A stretch of 64,000 nucleotides of DNA from contig NZ_VORY01000006.1 in NCBI RefSeq assembly GCF_007997295.1, positions 1-64,000 on the forward strand, read 5' to 3'. Positions within the stretch are counted from its first letter, which is position 1. The number at the start of each line of letters is the position of its first letter. This document shows positions 43,558 through 52,745 of the stretch, piece by piece. The notes under the pieces were generated by a model. The model ran no database searches. It saw only the letters and a program-made list of their open reading frames with translations, and was not told where the DNA came from. The DNA is from Gillisia hiemivivida (lineage in GTDB: Bacteria; Bacteroidota; Bacteroidia; Flavobacteriales; Flavobacteriaceae). A program made the position numbers and the translations under genes.

Positions 43558-44013
43558 ATGAAAAAAGTTCTTATTTGTATAGATTACAACCCAACTTCAG
43601 AGATTGTTGCAGATGCTGGATACCAGCTTTCTAAATCTTTAAATGCTGAAGTATGTTTGCTTCATATTATTGCAGATGTTCAATATTATGGAGTACAGTA
43701 TCCTACTTTTATGGGCTATGATGGGTTTGAGTCTGAAATAGATCTAAATATAAATAAGGAAATGCATAGCGTTGCAGAGAATTTTTTGGACACCGTAAGA
43801 AAACACCTTAACGACTCGCAGGTAGAAACTAAAGTTATTGAAGGGAGCACTGCCGATGTTATTTTAGAATATGCATTTTCATGGAAAGCTGATACTATTG
43901 TCCTTGGTACACATAGTCATAATATTTTGGAGAAAATTTTTATCGGGGATGTGGCATCTAAAATTTTAAAGAATACCAAGATTCCTGTTTATATGGTGCC
44001 TACTAAAAAATAA
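43558..44013 (+). CDS. universal stress protein (UspA family)
   Basis: Seen: an alpha/beta Rossmann-like fold of 151 residues. KVLICIDYNPTSEIVADAGYQL opens it, and GEDVxxG-type C-terminal LGTHSHNILEKIFIGDVASK leads to the ATP-loop IFIGDVASKIL (G-x2-G-x9-G-S/T-like). It has the acidic Asp of CIDYNP. Cytoplasmic. Transcribed with the DUF1622 gene (39 bp apart), as a stress pair. Confidence 0.92.
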   Translation: MKKVLICIDYNPTSEIVADAGYQLSKSLNAEVCLLHIIADVQYYGVQYPTFMGYDGFESEIDLNINKEMHSVAENFLDTVRKHLNDSQVETKVIEGSTADVILEYAFSWKADTIVLGTHSHNILEKIFIGDVASKILKNTKIPVYMVPTKK

Positions 44014-44052
44014 AACCTATTTCATTATAATTAAAAATAGTTCTAAAGAAGT

Positions 44053-44418
44053 ATGGACCAAATAAAACTTTATATAGAATACGTTGCAAAGGGACTGGAA
44101 GCCGTAGGTGTTGTAATAATTGCTTGCGGGGCATTAATAGCCATATCCCGTTTTCTAATTTCTCAATTAAAATTTAAAAATCATCTCTATACTAGATTAA
44201 GACGTGAGCTTGGCAAAGCAATCTTATTAGGTCTGGAAGTATTGGTTGCAGCAGATATTATTGCAACTGTTGTAACAGAGCCTACGCTCAAGAGAGTATT
44301 TACTTTAGGAGTGATTGTTCTTATAAGAACATTTTTGAGTATATCTCTACAAGTTGAAATTGAAGGAAAGTTTCCATGGCAATCAAAAAAAATAGAAGCA
44401 GAGCCGTATTCCAACTAA
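44053..44418 (+). CDS. DUF1622 family small membrane protein
   Basis: Seen: 121 residues with three membrane segments (GVVIIACGALIAISRF, ILLGLEVLVAADIIATVV, LGVIVLIRTFLSISLQ), the usual DUF1622 pattern. TRLRRELGKAILLGLEVLVA is the most typical stretch. Function unknown. Probably co-transcribed with uspA. It ends 17 bp before multi-hairpin repeat copy 2. Confidence 0.9.
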   Translation: MDQIKLYIEYVAKGLEAVGVVIIACGALIAISRFLISQLKFKNHLYTRLRRELGKAILLGLEVLVAADIIATVVTEPTLKRVFTLGVIVLIRTFLSISLQVEIEGKFPWQSKKIEAEPYSN

Positions 44419-44435
44419 TATCTCAAAATTTTTAA

Positions 44436-44544
44436 TCCCTCATTGAGGGTTTAATTCCCCGAGGCTTGCTTCGAATTTTTGAAAGTATTTTCCTCCCGAA
44501 CCATCGGGACATACCTCGTGGGTTTGTCCCGAGGTTCTTGATTA
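44436..44544 (+). repeat. multi-hairpin intergenic repeat, copy 2
   Basis: Identical start to copy 1 (TCCCTCATTGAGGGTTTAAT) and the same end (TTCTTGATTA). The middle (TTTCCTCCCGAACCATCGGGAC) differs from copy 1 and can form its own short hairpin (CCCGA/TCGGG). Starts 17 bp after the DUF1622 stop. Confidence 0.85.
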
Positions 44545-44750
44545 AGTAATTTTTTTCTTAGCGATAATTAATTCATATTAAGTAAAAGGTTAATTTTATT
44601 CGTTACCTTTAATATTGTAAAAAACAGAGTATTCCCTCCGACTATCCCTCTAAATTTTGACCCTAGAATTAGAATAATCAGAAATGAGAAACCCTCATTT
44701 TTGAATTGTTAAAATTAAAATATTCATTTTCATTAATAAATAGTTTAATT
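44545..44750. other. intergenic region before the flavoenzyme
   Basis: About 200 bp of AT-rich DNA, probably containing the promoter of the flavoenzyme gene. No clear feature beyond repeat copy 2 on its left. Confidence 0.4.
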
Positions 44751-46133
44751 ATGGAGTTAACGGGAACAGTAGATACCACTACGAAGGAGGTATTATCTAT
44801 AGAGATCAAAGGCCAAATAATCTTTCCAGAAGACAAGATTTACGAAGAGTCAAGAAAGGTCTACAATGGAATGATCAATAAGCATCCAGGGGTGATCATT
44901 AAATGTATTGATGCTGCCGATGTAATAACAGCCGTAAATTTTGCAAGAGAAAACAAATTACTACTTGCAATTAGAGGAGGAGGCCATAATGGTGGCGGAC
45001 TCGGCTCCTGCGACGGTGGAATGGTAATAGACCTTTCTGAGATTAAATTTGTACGTGTTAATGCTGAAGATAACACTGTAAATATAGGTGCAGGTAATTT
45101 ATGGGGAGAAGTAGATCATGCTACTCATCCTTTTGGCTTAGCAATTCCATCTGGCATAATTTCTTCAACAGGAGTTGCAGGTCTTACACTAGGCGGTGGA
45201 GTTGGATATTTAGCAAGAAAATACGGCTTAACTATAGACAGTCTATTAGAAGTAGATATGGTAATGGCAGATGGCACTTATCTCACTGTGAATAATCATC
45301 AATACCCAGATCTATTCTGGGCAATTCGTGGAGGGGGAGGAAATTTTGGAGTAATCACCTCTTTTAAATTTCAGGCACATCCTGTAAAAACGGTCTATGG
45401 AGGTCCAACATTGTGGCCTATAGAACAAGTAGAGGAGATAATGAAATGGTATGATGCATTTATAGAAAATGCAGATGAAGACCTTAATGGATTTATTGCT
45501 ACTATGATAATTCCAGGACCACCCTTTCCAGATTTTCTTCATAATAAACAATTCTGCGGAATTGTTTGGTGCTATTTAGGAGATCCAAAAAATGCGGAAG
45601 AAGTATTTAAGCCAATAAAAGAATTGAAACCTATTTTCGAACATTTAGGGGAGATGCCTTTTCTGGCACTTCAAACTCTTTTTGATGGTATGATGCCACC
45701 TGGATTACAATGGTATTGGCGTGCCGATTTTTTTAATGAATTAGGACCAGAATTAAGAAAACAACATAAAAAATTTGGATCTCATATTCCAACTCCTTTA
45801 TCACAAATGCATCTATACCCTATTAATGGCGAGGCAAGTAGAAAAAAGAATTCTGAAACTGCGTGGGCCTACCGGGACGCAAAATATGCTGGAGTAATTG
45901 TAGGAGTAGATCCAGATCCAGGAAATGCTGTTAAAATAACAAAGTGGTGCAAGGATTATTGGGAAGCTTTACACCCACATTCTGCTGGGGGAGCATATTC
46001 CAATTTTTTAATGAATGAAGGGGAGGAGCGAATTAAATCCAGCTATAAAGGGAATTACGATCGCTTAGTAGAAATTAAAAGAAAGTACGATCCTAAGAAT
46101 TTGTTTAGAGTAAATCAAAATATTAAACCTTAA
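44751..46133 (+). CDS. FAD-linked oxidoreductase, BBE (berberine-bridge-enzyme-like) type
   Basis: Seen: the PCMH FAD domain with AIRGGGHNGGGLGSCDGGMV, in which His near residue 78 (GHN) is the expected covalent FAD site, SSTGVAGLTLGGGVGYLARK, GGGGNFGVIT, and the C-terminal BBE domain HPHSAGGAYSNFLMNEGEER, YDPKNLFRVNQNI. The usual second (6-S-Cys) attachment is Ser-replaced in SGIISSTG, so it is probably mono-covalent. Start ATG 44751; no signal peptide. Likely oxidises a sugar or alcohol. The secreted cupin follows in the same direction. Confidence 0.9.
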   Translation: MELTGTVDTTTKEVLSIEIKGQIIFPEDKIYEESRKVYNGMINKHPGVIIKCIDAADVITAVNFARENKLLLAIRGGGHNGGGLGSCDGGMVIDLSEIKFVRVNAEDNTVNIGAGNLWGEVDHATHPFGLAIPSGIISSTGVAGLTLGGGVGYLARKYGLTIDSLLEVDMVMADGTYLTVNNHQYPDLFWAIRGGGGNFGVITSFKFQAHPVKTVYGGPTLWPIEQVEEIMKWYDAFIENADEDLNGFIATMIIPGPPFPDFLHNKQFCGIVWCYLGDPKNAEEVFKPIKELKPIFEHLGEMPFLALQTLFDGMMPPGLQWYWRADFFNELGPELRKQHKKFGSHIPTPLSQMHLYPINGEASRKKNSETAWAYRDAKYAGVIVGVDPDPGNAVKITKWCKDYWEALHPHSAGGAYSNFLMNEGEERIKSSYKGNYDRLVEIKRKYDPKNLFRVNQNIKP

Positions 46134-46144
46134 AAAATATTAAA

Positions 46145-46621
46145 ATGAAAAGAGATATAAAATCATTTAGGAGTATTGGACTAAGTTTATTAATGGCTGC
46201 TATTTTTCCTTTACTTTCTTTTAGCCAAGAAAATAATGAAACAACATTTGAAAAATCTTTGGTAAAAGACGTTAAAAGTTCGAATATTACTTGGGGACCT
46301 TGCCCTGAATTTATGCCCGAAGGTTGTGAAATTGCGATCTTGCATGGAGATCCGGCTAAACCAAATGTTGATATTCTTTTTAGATTACCCGCGAATACTG
46401 ATATTCCCAATCATTGGCATAATTCTGCAGAACGTATGATTTTATTGTCTGGAGAATTACAGGTAACCTATGAAGGTGAAAGCGCCCAAACTTTAAAACA
46501 GGGGAATTACGCTTATGGCCCAGCCAAAAAACCACATACTGGGAAATGTGGTAACTCAGGGCCCTGTGTTCTATTTATTGCATTTGAGAATCCATTAGAT
46601 GCTATACCAATAAATAAATAA
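46145..46621 (+). CDS. exported cupin-domain protein (ChrR-like)
   Basis: Seen: signal peptide (ends FPLLSFSQ), then a cupin barrel with DILFRLPANTDIPNHWHNSA, ERMILLSGELQVTYEGES and GNYAYGPAKKPHTGKCG; NHWHN, the Glu of ERM and the His of PHTG are expected metal ligands. It contains four Cys (WGPCPEFMPEGCE, GKCGNSGPC) that may pair in the periplasm. Eleven bp follow the flavoenzyme stop, so likely co-transcribed. Confidence 0.9.
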   Translation: MKRDIKSFRSIGLSLLMAAIFPLLSFSQENNETTFEKSLVKDVKSSNITWGPCPEFMPEGCEIAILHGDPAKPNVDILFRLPANTDIPNHWHNSAERMILLSGELQVTYEGESAQTLKQGNYAYGPAKKPHTGKCGNSGPCVLFIAFENPLDAIPINK

Positions 46622-46896
46622 CTTAGGAAGAAGAGTTTGAGAAAATGAGGGAAATGACTTATAAAAAAGATTATTTTTTAAATTAGCAGATGTTAAATGC
46701 GTAATGATTTGTGCGATTATTATTGTACTTTTACACATCGGTAAACGTATTAATGCCCTTCAAGTAATTTTGTTACCCTCAACGACGATATAATTTATCT
46801 TTTTTGAGATCTTTTTGCTTCCTAATCGAGTGTTTTTACGTGTTGCCAGATTGTTCATGCAGAACAGTTATATAATAATTAATATTTTAAGTAAGA
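46622..46896. other. long leader/promoter region of the cold-shock-domain gene
   Basis: No gene. A TACTTTTA element (~46725-46733) could be the -7 box, which would give a long 5' leader of about 150 nt, of the sort seen before cold-shock genes. Only suggestive. Confidence 0.4.
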
Positions 46897-47343
46897 ATGG
46901 CGAGACCACAAGAAAGTTTTGGTAAAAAAGAAAAAGAAAAGAAACGTTTAAAAAAACGTGAAGAAAAGCAACGTAAAAAAGATGAGCGCAAATCTTCAGC
47001 TAAGAGTGGCGACTTGGAAGACATGTTGGTTTATGTAGACGAAAACGGACAATTAACAGATACTCCACCAGATCCAACCAAAAAGGTTAAGATTGATGCA
47101 GAGAGTATTGTTATTGGTGTTCCTAAAAAAGAATATATAGAAGAAGATCCTTTCCATAAAGGAAAAGTTGAATTCTTTAACGATTCTAAAGGATTTGGAT
47201 TTATTAATGATCTAGATTCTCAAGAAAAATATTTCGTTCACATTAGCGAATTGGTAGATGAAGTAAAAGAAGGTGATAATGTGATTTTCGAAATAGAACG
47301 CGGAATGAAAGGAATGAATGCCGTTAGAGTTAAAAAAGGTTAA
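46897..47343 (+). CDS. cold-shock-domain protein with basic N-terminal extension
   Basis: Seen: a very basic helical N-terminus (residues ~8-35, lysine/arginine/glutamate rich), an acidic linker, and a C-terminal cold-shock domain with KGKVEFFNDSKGFGFINDLD (RNP1 KGFGFI) and QEKYFVHISELVDEV (RNP2 YFVHIS), NVIFEIERG. 148 residues. RNA- or ssDNA-binding. The Lys/Arg-rich N-terminus may widen nucleic-acid binding. It has a long upstream leader. Cytoplasmic; common Flavobacteriia family. Confidence 0.93.
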   Translation: MARPQESFGKKEKEKKRLKKREEKQRKKDERKSSAKSGDLEDMLVYVDENGQLTDTPPDPTKKVKIDAESIVIGVPKKEYIEEDPFHKGKVEFFNDSKGFGFINDLDSQEKYFVHISELVDEVKEGDNVIFEIERGMKGMNAVRVKKG

Positions 47344-47539
47344 ATTTTTTATTAAACCTTTCATTTCAAATCGTTTAGAAACTATATTTTAAATTGGTTC
47401 TTACCAAAAGTAGCATTTAGTTGATTTAAGTTTTATAACTATTACGATGGAATAAAGCTAAATTTGTCATTTAAGATAAAATGTATGTACTTTAGATGAT
47501 ATTAAATTATTAAACTCATCTAAGCTGTTTTATTTATAA

Positions 47540-49921
47540 ATGGAAATAAAAGTTTTGGAACCATCTGAGGTTACATCTGATTACTCTTCAAAAAAGTTCG
47601 AGTTAGAACTTGATGATTATATAAATAGATTAGATACTATTACTGATTCTGAAAAGTTAAAAAGAACTATTCTTTTAGACTTTTCAGAATTAGCTAACTT
47701 CTACATTTCCACTTCAGATTTAAATTTTCAAGGGATTTCTTCAATAACTAGGGATTCTAAAGAGGGCTATTTATTTCATTATGCCTTGGCGAAACCTTTT
47801 AAAGATCTCATGCTCCTGCATCGAGATGTATTTCTTCAACTTCAAATTGCATCACATAAAGGGGAAGAGAACGTAGTAGAAAAAGAATCTATAGATAAAC
47901 ATACTATAGAATCTAAATCTATTCTCCACCAAGCTTTAAATGCATTTCAAAAAGCTATTGAGCAAGAATATAGAACCATTTCTAGGTTCGAAAAAGGTGG
48001 GAAGGATATTTCCAAGCAAACAAAACATCAACTAAATCCTTGGCTTGTTTACAAAATGCAATTTGAAAACATTCTGGAACAATTTCAACTCATAGATACT
48101 GCTGGCCTCACCTTTCAAAAAGTAATCGATATATTTAATTCGATTAAAAGTCACACGATTAGCTCTTATGAAAGCAGTTTAGAGGAAGCTAAAAATTCTG
48201 AAGAAACAATTGAGAAAGTTTCTATTTCTTTAGAAAAAATGAATGATAATGAAGAGATTTCTCTTGTTATTACAGAAATTGAACTTGCTGTAAAAAAGAT
48301 AGAAACTTCAGGTAGAAAGCTTGAAGGTTTTACAGACCTTGTTGAAAACAAGGTTAAATCTTTAGCGACCTTAAACTTTCCAACAGCTACAAATGAGGGT
48401 CTTTTACTTATTAAAAAGATAGACTTTAATAGATCTGTTAAAAAATGGTTGGATTATGAATTGTTGCCGTATTTGATAGATCTGTGGGAAAATCAGAATA
48501 ATCTGGCATCTTATTATAAGCACAGTCTTCTTAATTTAAAAAGCAGTCTTAAATTAATTAAAAATAATAAGTCTTTAGCGCCAGTTAACGCTCAAATAAC
48601 AACACTAAAAGAGATCCAGAGAACCATTGGATTAAATATTAGGAAGCAACAACAAATCATTTCGCAAATTATAATTAAACTAACTAATCAACTTTTGGCA
48701 ACCAATATTTATACTTCAGAGGAATTTCTGGAAGTATCTTTTCAGTCTTCATTAAATCAATATACCGCAGGAAGTAGTGGTTTTTTGATGGATTGGTTTC
48801 AGAAGATCAAAATAGCTTTTAAATCCTTGAATTCTTCTTATGAAAAAACCATTTCTTCTTCTCCAGATAATTTAGTTGAGAAAGCAATTAATTGCATCAA
48901 TTTTAGAATGGTTAAAGAGGAAAATGCTCATTATGATACCTTATTTTTAAACAAGAACTTTATTGGAGATCTATTCCTTGTACCTCGTATAGAGGAAGAG
49001 AACAAGCTCGATATTTGCTTTAATGACTGGCAAAAAGGTTTTAATAAGTCGGCACTTATTACAGGTAATAATTTAAGTGGCAAAACTACCTTTATGGAAG
49101 ATTTTGCTAAAAAACATTTTGGGAAGGATATAATTATTTTAGAAACCGATAGCACTATTACCATTGAGGGTAGAAAGTTTAAAACCACCCAGAATTTAAA
49201 AGAAGCTTTACAAGAAGCAAAGAAGAATATTTATAATACTAAACCGGTATTATTAATAGACGATTTGGAATATTGGAGATCTGAGGAAATTAGTTTTTTG
49301 GATAATGTTAGAGCACTGGTGAATTTCGTGCTTTCAGAATCTGACAGGATTTTTGTTATGGTCTCTATTTCTCAAGCCATGCAAAGACATTTAGATCAGA
49401 GACTTCCATTTTCCAATGCATTTACTACTAGAATAGATTTAAACAAAACTAATTCTGAAGAAATATTCAAGGCGGTTTTAATAAGGCATGGTGCGTCTCA
49501 TAAAAAACTGGTGAATAAGGATAGGTATGCAATGTCACCAAAACAAATAGAAAAAAAGGTTCAGGAATTATCTGGTAATTTTAAAAATAACATAGGCGAA
49601 GTGCTACAAGCCTGGGCTTATAGTACAAAGATGATTGATAATAATCTTGTGATATTTGAAGAAGCAGAATGTAACTTCGAAGATTTTTTTAGTTCAGAAG
49701 AACTCATCATTTTAAAATATGTGTATCTCTACAAATTTGTTAACGAAGTTTTATTAAAGAGTTTCTTAGGCAAAGGCTATAATATCAATTTCGATTCTGG
49801 GATCAAAAGGCTTATAAACACAAAGGTTTTATGGCGAAATTCTAATGGAAATCTTATCTTAAACCGAGTAATAACTTCAGATATTTTTGAAATTCTGAGA
49901 TATCGAGGAACTATAAATTAA
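47540..49921 (+). CDS. large P-loop ATPase of unknown function (STAND/AAA-like)
   Basis: Seen: ~480 N-terminal residues, helical and coiled-coil-like, without recognised domain, then a P-loop ATPase: Walker A GNNLSGKTTF (~510-519), Walker B PVLLIDDLEYW (~569-579), a downstream ISQAMQRHLD sensor-like stretch (~610), and a helical C-terminus (LQAWAYSTKMIDNN, LKYVYLYKFVNEVLLKSFLGKGYNINFDSGI) like a winged-helix lid. No signal peptide or membrane segment. Its stop is adjacent to the ATG of the MscS-like gene. I do not know the family; the gene order suggests it controls the channel and antiporter. Confidence 0.7.
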   Translation: MEIKVLEPSEVTSDYSSKKFELELDDYINRLDTITDSEKLKRTILLDFSELANFYISTSDLNFQGISSITRDSKEGYLFHYALAKPFKDLMLLHRDVFLQLQIASHKGEENVVEKESIDKHTIESKSILHQALNAFQKAIEQEYRTISRFEKGGKDISKQTKHQLNPWLVYKMQFENILEQFQLIDTAGLTFQKVIDIFNSIKSHTISSYESSLEEAKNSEETIEKVSISLEKMNDNEEISLVITEIELAVKKIETSGRKLEGFTDLVENKVKSLATLNFPTATNEGLLLIKKIDFNRSVKKWLDYELLPYLIDLWENQNNLASYYKHSLLNLKSSLKLIKNNKSLAPVNAQITTLKEIQRTIGLNIRKQQQIISQIIIKLTNQLLATNIYTSEEFLEVSFQSSLNQYTAGSSGFLMDWFQKIKIAFKSLNSSYEKTISSSPDNLVEKAINCINFRMVKEENAHYDTLFLNKNFIGDLFLVPRIEEENKLDICFNDWQKGFNKSALITGNNLSGKTTFMEDFAKKHFGKDIIILETDSTITIEGRKFKTTQNLKEALQEAKKNIYNTKPVLLIDDLEYWRSEEISFLDNVRALVNFVLSESDRIFVMVSISQAMQRHLDQRLPFSNAFTTRIDLNKTNSEEIFKAVLIRHGASHKKLVNKDRYAMSPKQIEKKVQELSGNFKNNIGEVLQAWAYSTKMIDNNLVIFEEAECNFEDFFSSEELIILKYVYLYKFVNEVLLKSFLGKGYNINFDSGIKRLINTKVLWRNSNGNLILNRVITSDIFEILRYRGTIN

Positions 49922-50635
49922 ATGGAAGCTATCACCACATTTTATTCTTGGAGAGGACTGTTTTATCTTTTTATAGGTTTACTAGCTTTATATGGTATCA
50001 TAAAAATAGTAATACGCCTTATAGAAAATTCAGCAAAGAGAAACTTAGCCAATAAACAGTTTATTTTCTGGTTAAGAAACAGCTTGTTATTTTATACTCC
50101 AACTGCTGTTATAGTTTTTGTTCTTGGTTTTATTTCTATTAATTATATAACACATAGTATTCTTATCCTTATAATTGGGGTTTTTGGCTTTCCTTATATC
50201 CGTAATTATCTAAGTGGTTTACTATTTAAATCCAATCCTATTGTGAATGAAGGAGCCCTAATAAAGGCTACTAATTTAGATGGAGAAATAAAACGCTTAA
50301 TGGTCTTAGGAATGATCGTTAATACAGAACATGGTGAGCAATATATAAATTATATAAATTTAGAAGAGTATGGCTTTACCATTAATTCCAACAAAAGTAG
50401 TGCATTAAGACAAACGCTTTATCTTAAAACGAGTCTTACCCAAGATGCTATTCTAGATATATTGTTTGATAATCCTATTCTCAATTTCGAAGAAAAACCA
50501 AGTCTTAAAAATGGTGTGAACCCTGAAGATCTAATTTTAAAATACACCTTGGAGTCTGGAGCAACTACTAAAGATCTTATTTCTTTTTTAAATTCAAAAG
50601 GAATAGAAACAAACTTAACCCGTAAAGTGAATTAA
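49922..50635 (+). CDS. MscS-like membrane protein (short)
   Basis: Seen: three membrane segments (residues ~10-30, 50-72, 76-95), then PYIRNYLSGLLFKSNPIVNE and GALIKATNLDGEIKRLMVLG, MIVNTEHGEQYINYINLEEYG, resembling the MscS pore-lining helix/beta-domain hinge (usually GD.V.......G.V..I). It is shorter than MscS and ends with a mixed helical domain. Start ATG follows the previous stop directly. Called MscS-like with caution; no mechanosensitivity is shown. Confidence 0.6.
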   Translation: MEAITTFYSWRGLFYLFIGLLALYGIIKIVIRLIENSAKRNLANKQFIFWLRNSLLFYTPTAVIVFVLGFISINYITHSILILIIGVFGFPYIRNYLSGLLFKSNPIVNEGALIKATNLDGEIKRLMVLGMIVNTEHGEQYINYINLEEYGFTINSNKSSALRQTLYLKTSLTQDAILDILFDNPILNFEEKPSLKNGVNPEDLILKYTLESGATTKDLISFLNSKGIETNLTRKVN

Positions 50636-50638
50636 TAT

Positions 50639-51907
50639 ATGGAAATTTTATCCTCTTATAATTTAATAATTGGAGTGTCGGTAATTATTATACTGTCCTT
50701 CCTTTTTAATGGGTTGTCCAAAAAAACCAATATTCCTGCGGTTTTAATGTTAATTACACTTGGTGTAGGTCTTCAATACCTCTTGGATTATTGGGATGCC
50801 GGGAATGTGAACTTTTTTCCTGTTTTAGAGGTTCTAGGGATAGTGGGTCTAATAATGATAGTTTTGGAAGCCGCGTTAGAACTGCAATTGAAACGAGAAA
50901 AACTCATTCCTATTTTGAAAGCAATGGGAATAGCTTTAATAGGCTTACTAGCTTCAGCATGGGTTGCTGCGCTTATTCTATATAATTTTATACCAGAAAT
51001 GACCATGCAATCTGCTTGGTTATATGCTACGCCATTATCCATATTATCCAGTGCCATTATAATTCCTAGTGTATTAGGCCTAACAGGTGATAAAAGAGAA
51101 TTTCATATTTACGAAAGTACTTTCTCTGATATTATGGGAATTATGATGTTCTATTTTTTAACCGGAAAATTGAACCCGGCAGAAGATGGAGGAATTGCTG
51201 GTTTTAGTGGGAATTTAATCTTAACGATTGTTATTTCTTTAGTGGCCAGTTATGGAATCATCTTAATATTCCAACGTATTAAAAGTCAGGTAAAATTATT
51301 CCTGTTAATTGGTGTATTGCTATTGTTGTATGCATTAGGAAAGAAAATGCATTTATCATCTCTAATCATCATCTTGATCTTTGGATTGGTGATAGCAAAT
51401 ATGAAATTGTTCTTTAAAGGTAAGCTCTCTAAATATCTTCATTTTGAAAAAGCACACCATATATATCATGAACTTCATACTATCACTGCAGAGACAGCAT
51501 TTGTAGTAAGAACATTCTTTTTTGTGATCTTCGGCTTGACCATTGCTATCACTTCACTTTGGAATTTAAATGTGGCGCTTATCAGTTTAATGATCATTGC
51601 TTCTATCTACGGAATTAGATTTGTATTACTAAGAATTTTCATAGGCGCAGATATCCTTCCGCAGTTATTTATAGCGCCACGAGGATTAATTACCGTACTC
51701 TTATTTTATGCAATCCCCGCGGAGGCCCAAATAGAAAGTTTTGAACCTGGAATCTTATTATTTGTAATTATAGGTACTAGTCTTATAATGACATTTGCTA
51801 TGATTTATGATAAACGCAGATCTTCGAAAGCATTAAAAGAAGCCAATAGTATTAAGGTAGGTACAACTAAATGGAAAGCTCCTGCTTTGGAAGGAACTTC
51901 TAGGTAA
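50639..51907 (+). CDS. CPA-family cation:proton antiporter
   Basis: Seen: twelve or so membrane segments in 422 residues, with LMLITLGVGLQYLLD, LEAALELQLKREKLIP (the family's fourth-to-fifth helix region) and YESTFSDIMGIMMFYFL, where E-S-x-x-S-D replaces the N-D of CPA1 antiporters. The FIAPRGLITVLLFY stretch is the usual PRG..T motif. Exchanges Na+/K+ for H+ in the inner membrane. It starts three bases after the MscS-like gene, so the trio is one operon. The substrate ion is uncertain. Confidence 0.87.
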   Translation: MEILSSYNLIIGVSVIIILSFLFNGLSKKTNIPAVLMLITLGVGLQYLLDYWDAGNVNFFPVLEVLGIVGLIMIVLEAALELQLKREKLIPILKAMGIALIGLLASAWVAALILYNFIPEMTMQSAWLYATPLSILSSAIIIPSVLGLTGDKREFHIYESTFSDIMGIMMFYFLTGKLNPAEDGGIAGFSGNLILTIVISLVASYGIILIFQRIKSQVKLFLLIGVLLLLYALGKKMHLSSLIIILIFGLVIANMKLFFKGKLSKYLHFEKAHHIYHELHTITAETAFVVRTFFFVIFGLTIAITSLWNLNVALISLMIIASIYGIRFVLLRIFIGADILPQLFIAPRGLITVLLFYAIPAEAQIESFEPGILLFVIIGTSLIMTFAMIYDKRRSSKALKEANSIKVGTTKWKAPALEGTSR

Positions 51908-52004
51908 ATTAACCTTGCATTGTGATAGAAATCGCTTCTAATTAGTCACTTTTGACAGATCTAAAAAATTTGGATAAATACAACATCAAAAAATAAACGG
52001 ACTA

Positions 52005-52706
52005 ATGAATACAATATATAAAGCAGAGATATTAAACTTTGAAACTATTTTGGCATTACCTGATTATTGGGGTAACCAGAAATATAAGGACTTGCTTGGA
52101 GTAATGGAATACGGAGATATATCTGAAATTTCTGATGCAGAATTAAAAGATATGTGTTACATGTCTATAACTGAAAACGAACCAGAAGAAGCGGCTAGAC
52201 TTATTTTAGGATATGTGTTTAATGAAAGATTGAATGCTGGCCAGATAGATAATCTTTCCAATGAAATGAGGGAAGAAAAAATGTGGGAAGAATATGCTGA
52301 AATAGGCTACCATGAGGACTTCTTTAATACAGGACAAATCCTTTTTGATGCTTTTAACGGGAAATTTCCACTTCCTGAAGCGGTAAAATTTGAGGTTAAA
52401 ATTACTTCAGATAAATTGAAGGAGCTGTTAATAGACAATGAAATTACCGAAGCAGCTATAATAAGATTGTTGGCTCAAGGAATGCCGGAGCACACATTGA
52501 TAAATAGATTATTTACAGAACAGTTAAGCTCTGAATCCTTTGAAGAAGCAGAGAATATTATTTGGCAGATGGACACCGAAATACAATCAGACAATATTGT
52601 ATTAGTAACTGTAATCTCTTCTAAATATTTTTTCCTAGACTTAAAATATACTGAAAGCTTTGAGGGAAAAACACACAATGACTCAGAAATAGTAGAGGAA
52701 GATTAG
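52005..52706 (+). CDS. hypothetical cytosolic protein
   Basis: Seen: 233 residues, acidic, mostly helical, without signal peptide or membrane segment. It has two helical repeats (SDAELKDMCYMSITENEPEEAARL, and EITEAAIIRLLAQGMPEHTL). I do not recognise a family. It lies between the antiporter and the Crp-like regulator in the same direction, 39 bp before the regulator, so it may be in that unit. Confidence 0.55.
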   Translation: MNTIYKAEILNFETILALPDYWGNQKYKDLLGVMEYGDISEISDAELKDMCYMSITENEPEEAARLILGYVFNERLNAGQIDNLSNEMREEKMWEEYAEIGYHEDFFNTGQILFDAFNGKFPLPEAVKFEVKITSDKLKELLIDNEITEAAIIRLLAQGMPEHTLINRLFTEQLSSESFEEAENIIWQMDTEIQSDNIVLVTVISSKYFFLDLKYTESFEGKTHNDSEIVEED

Positions 52707-52745
52707 ACCTTTCGAATTGTATTTTGAAATATATTTATATTCTTA

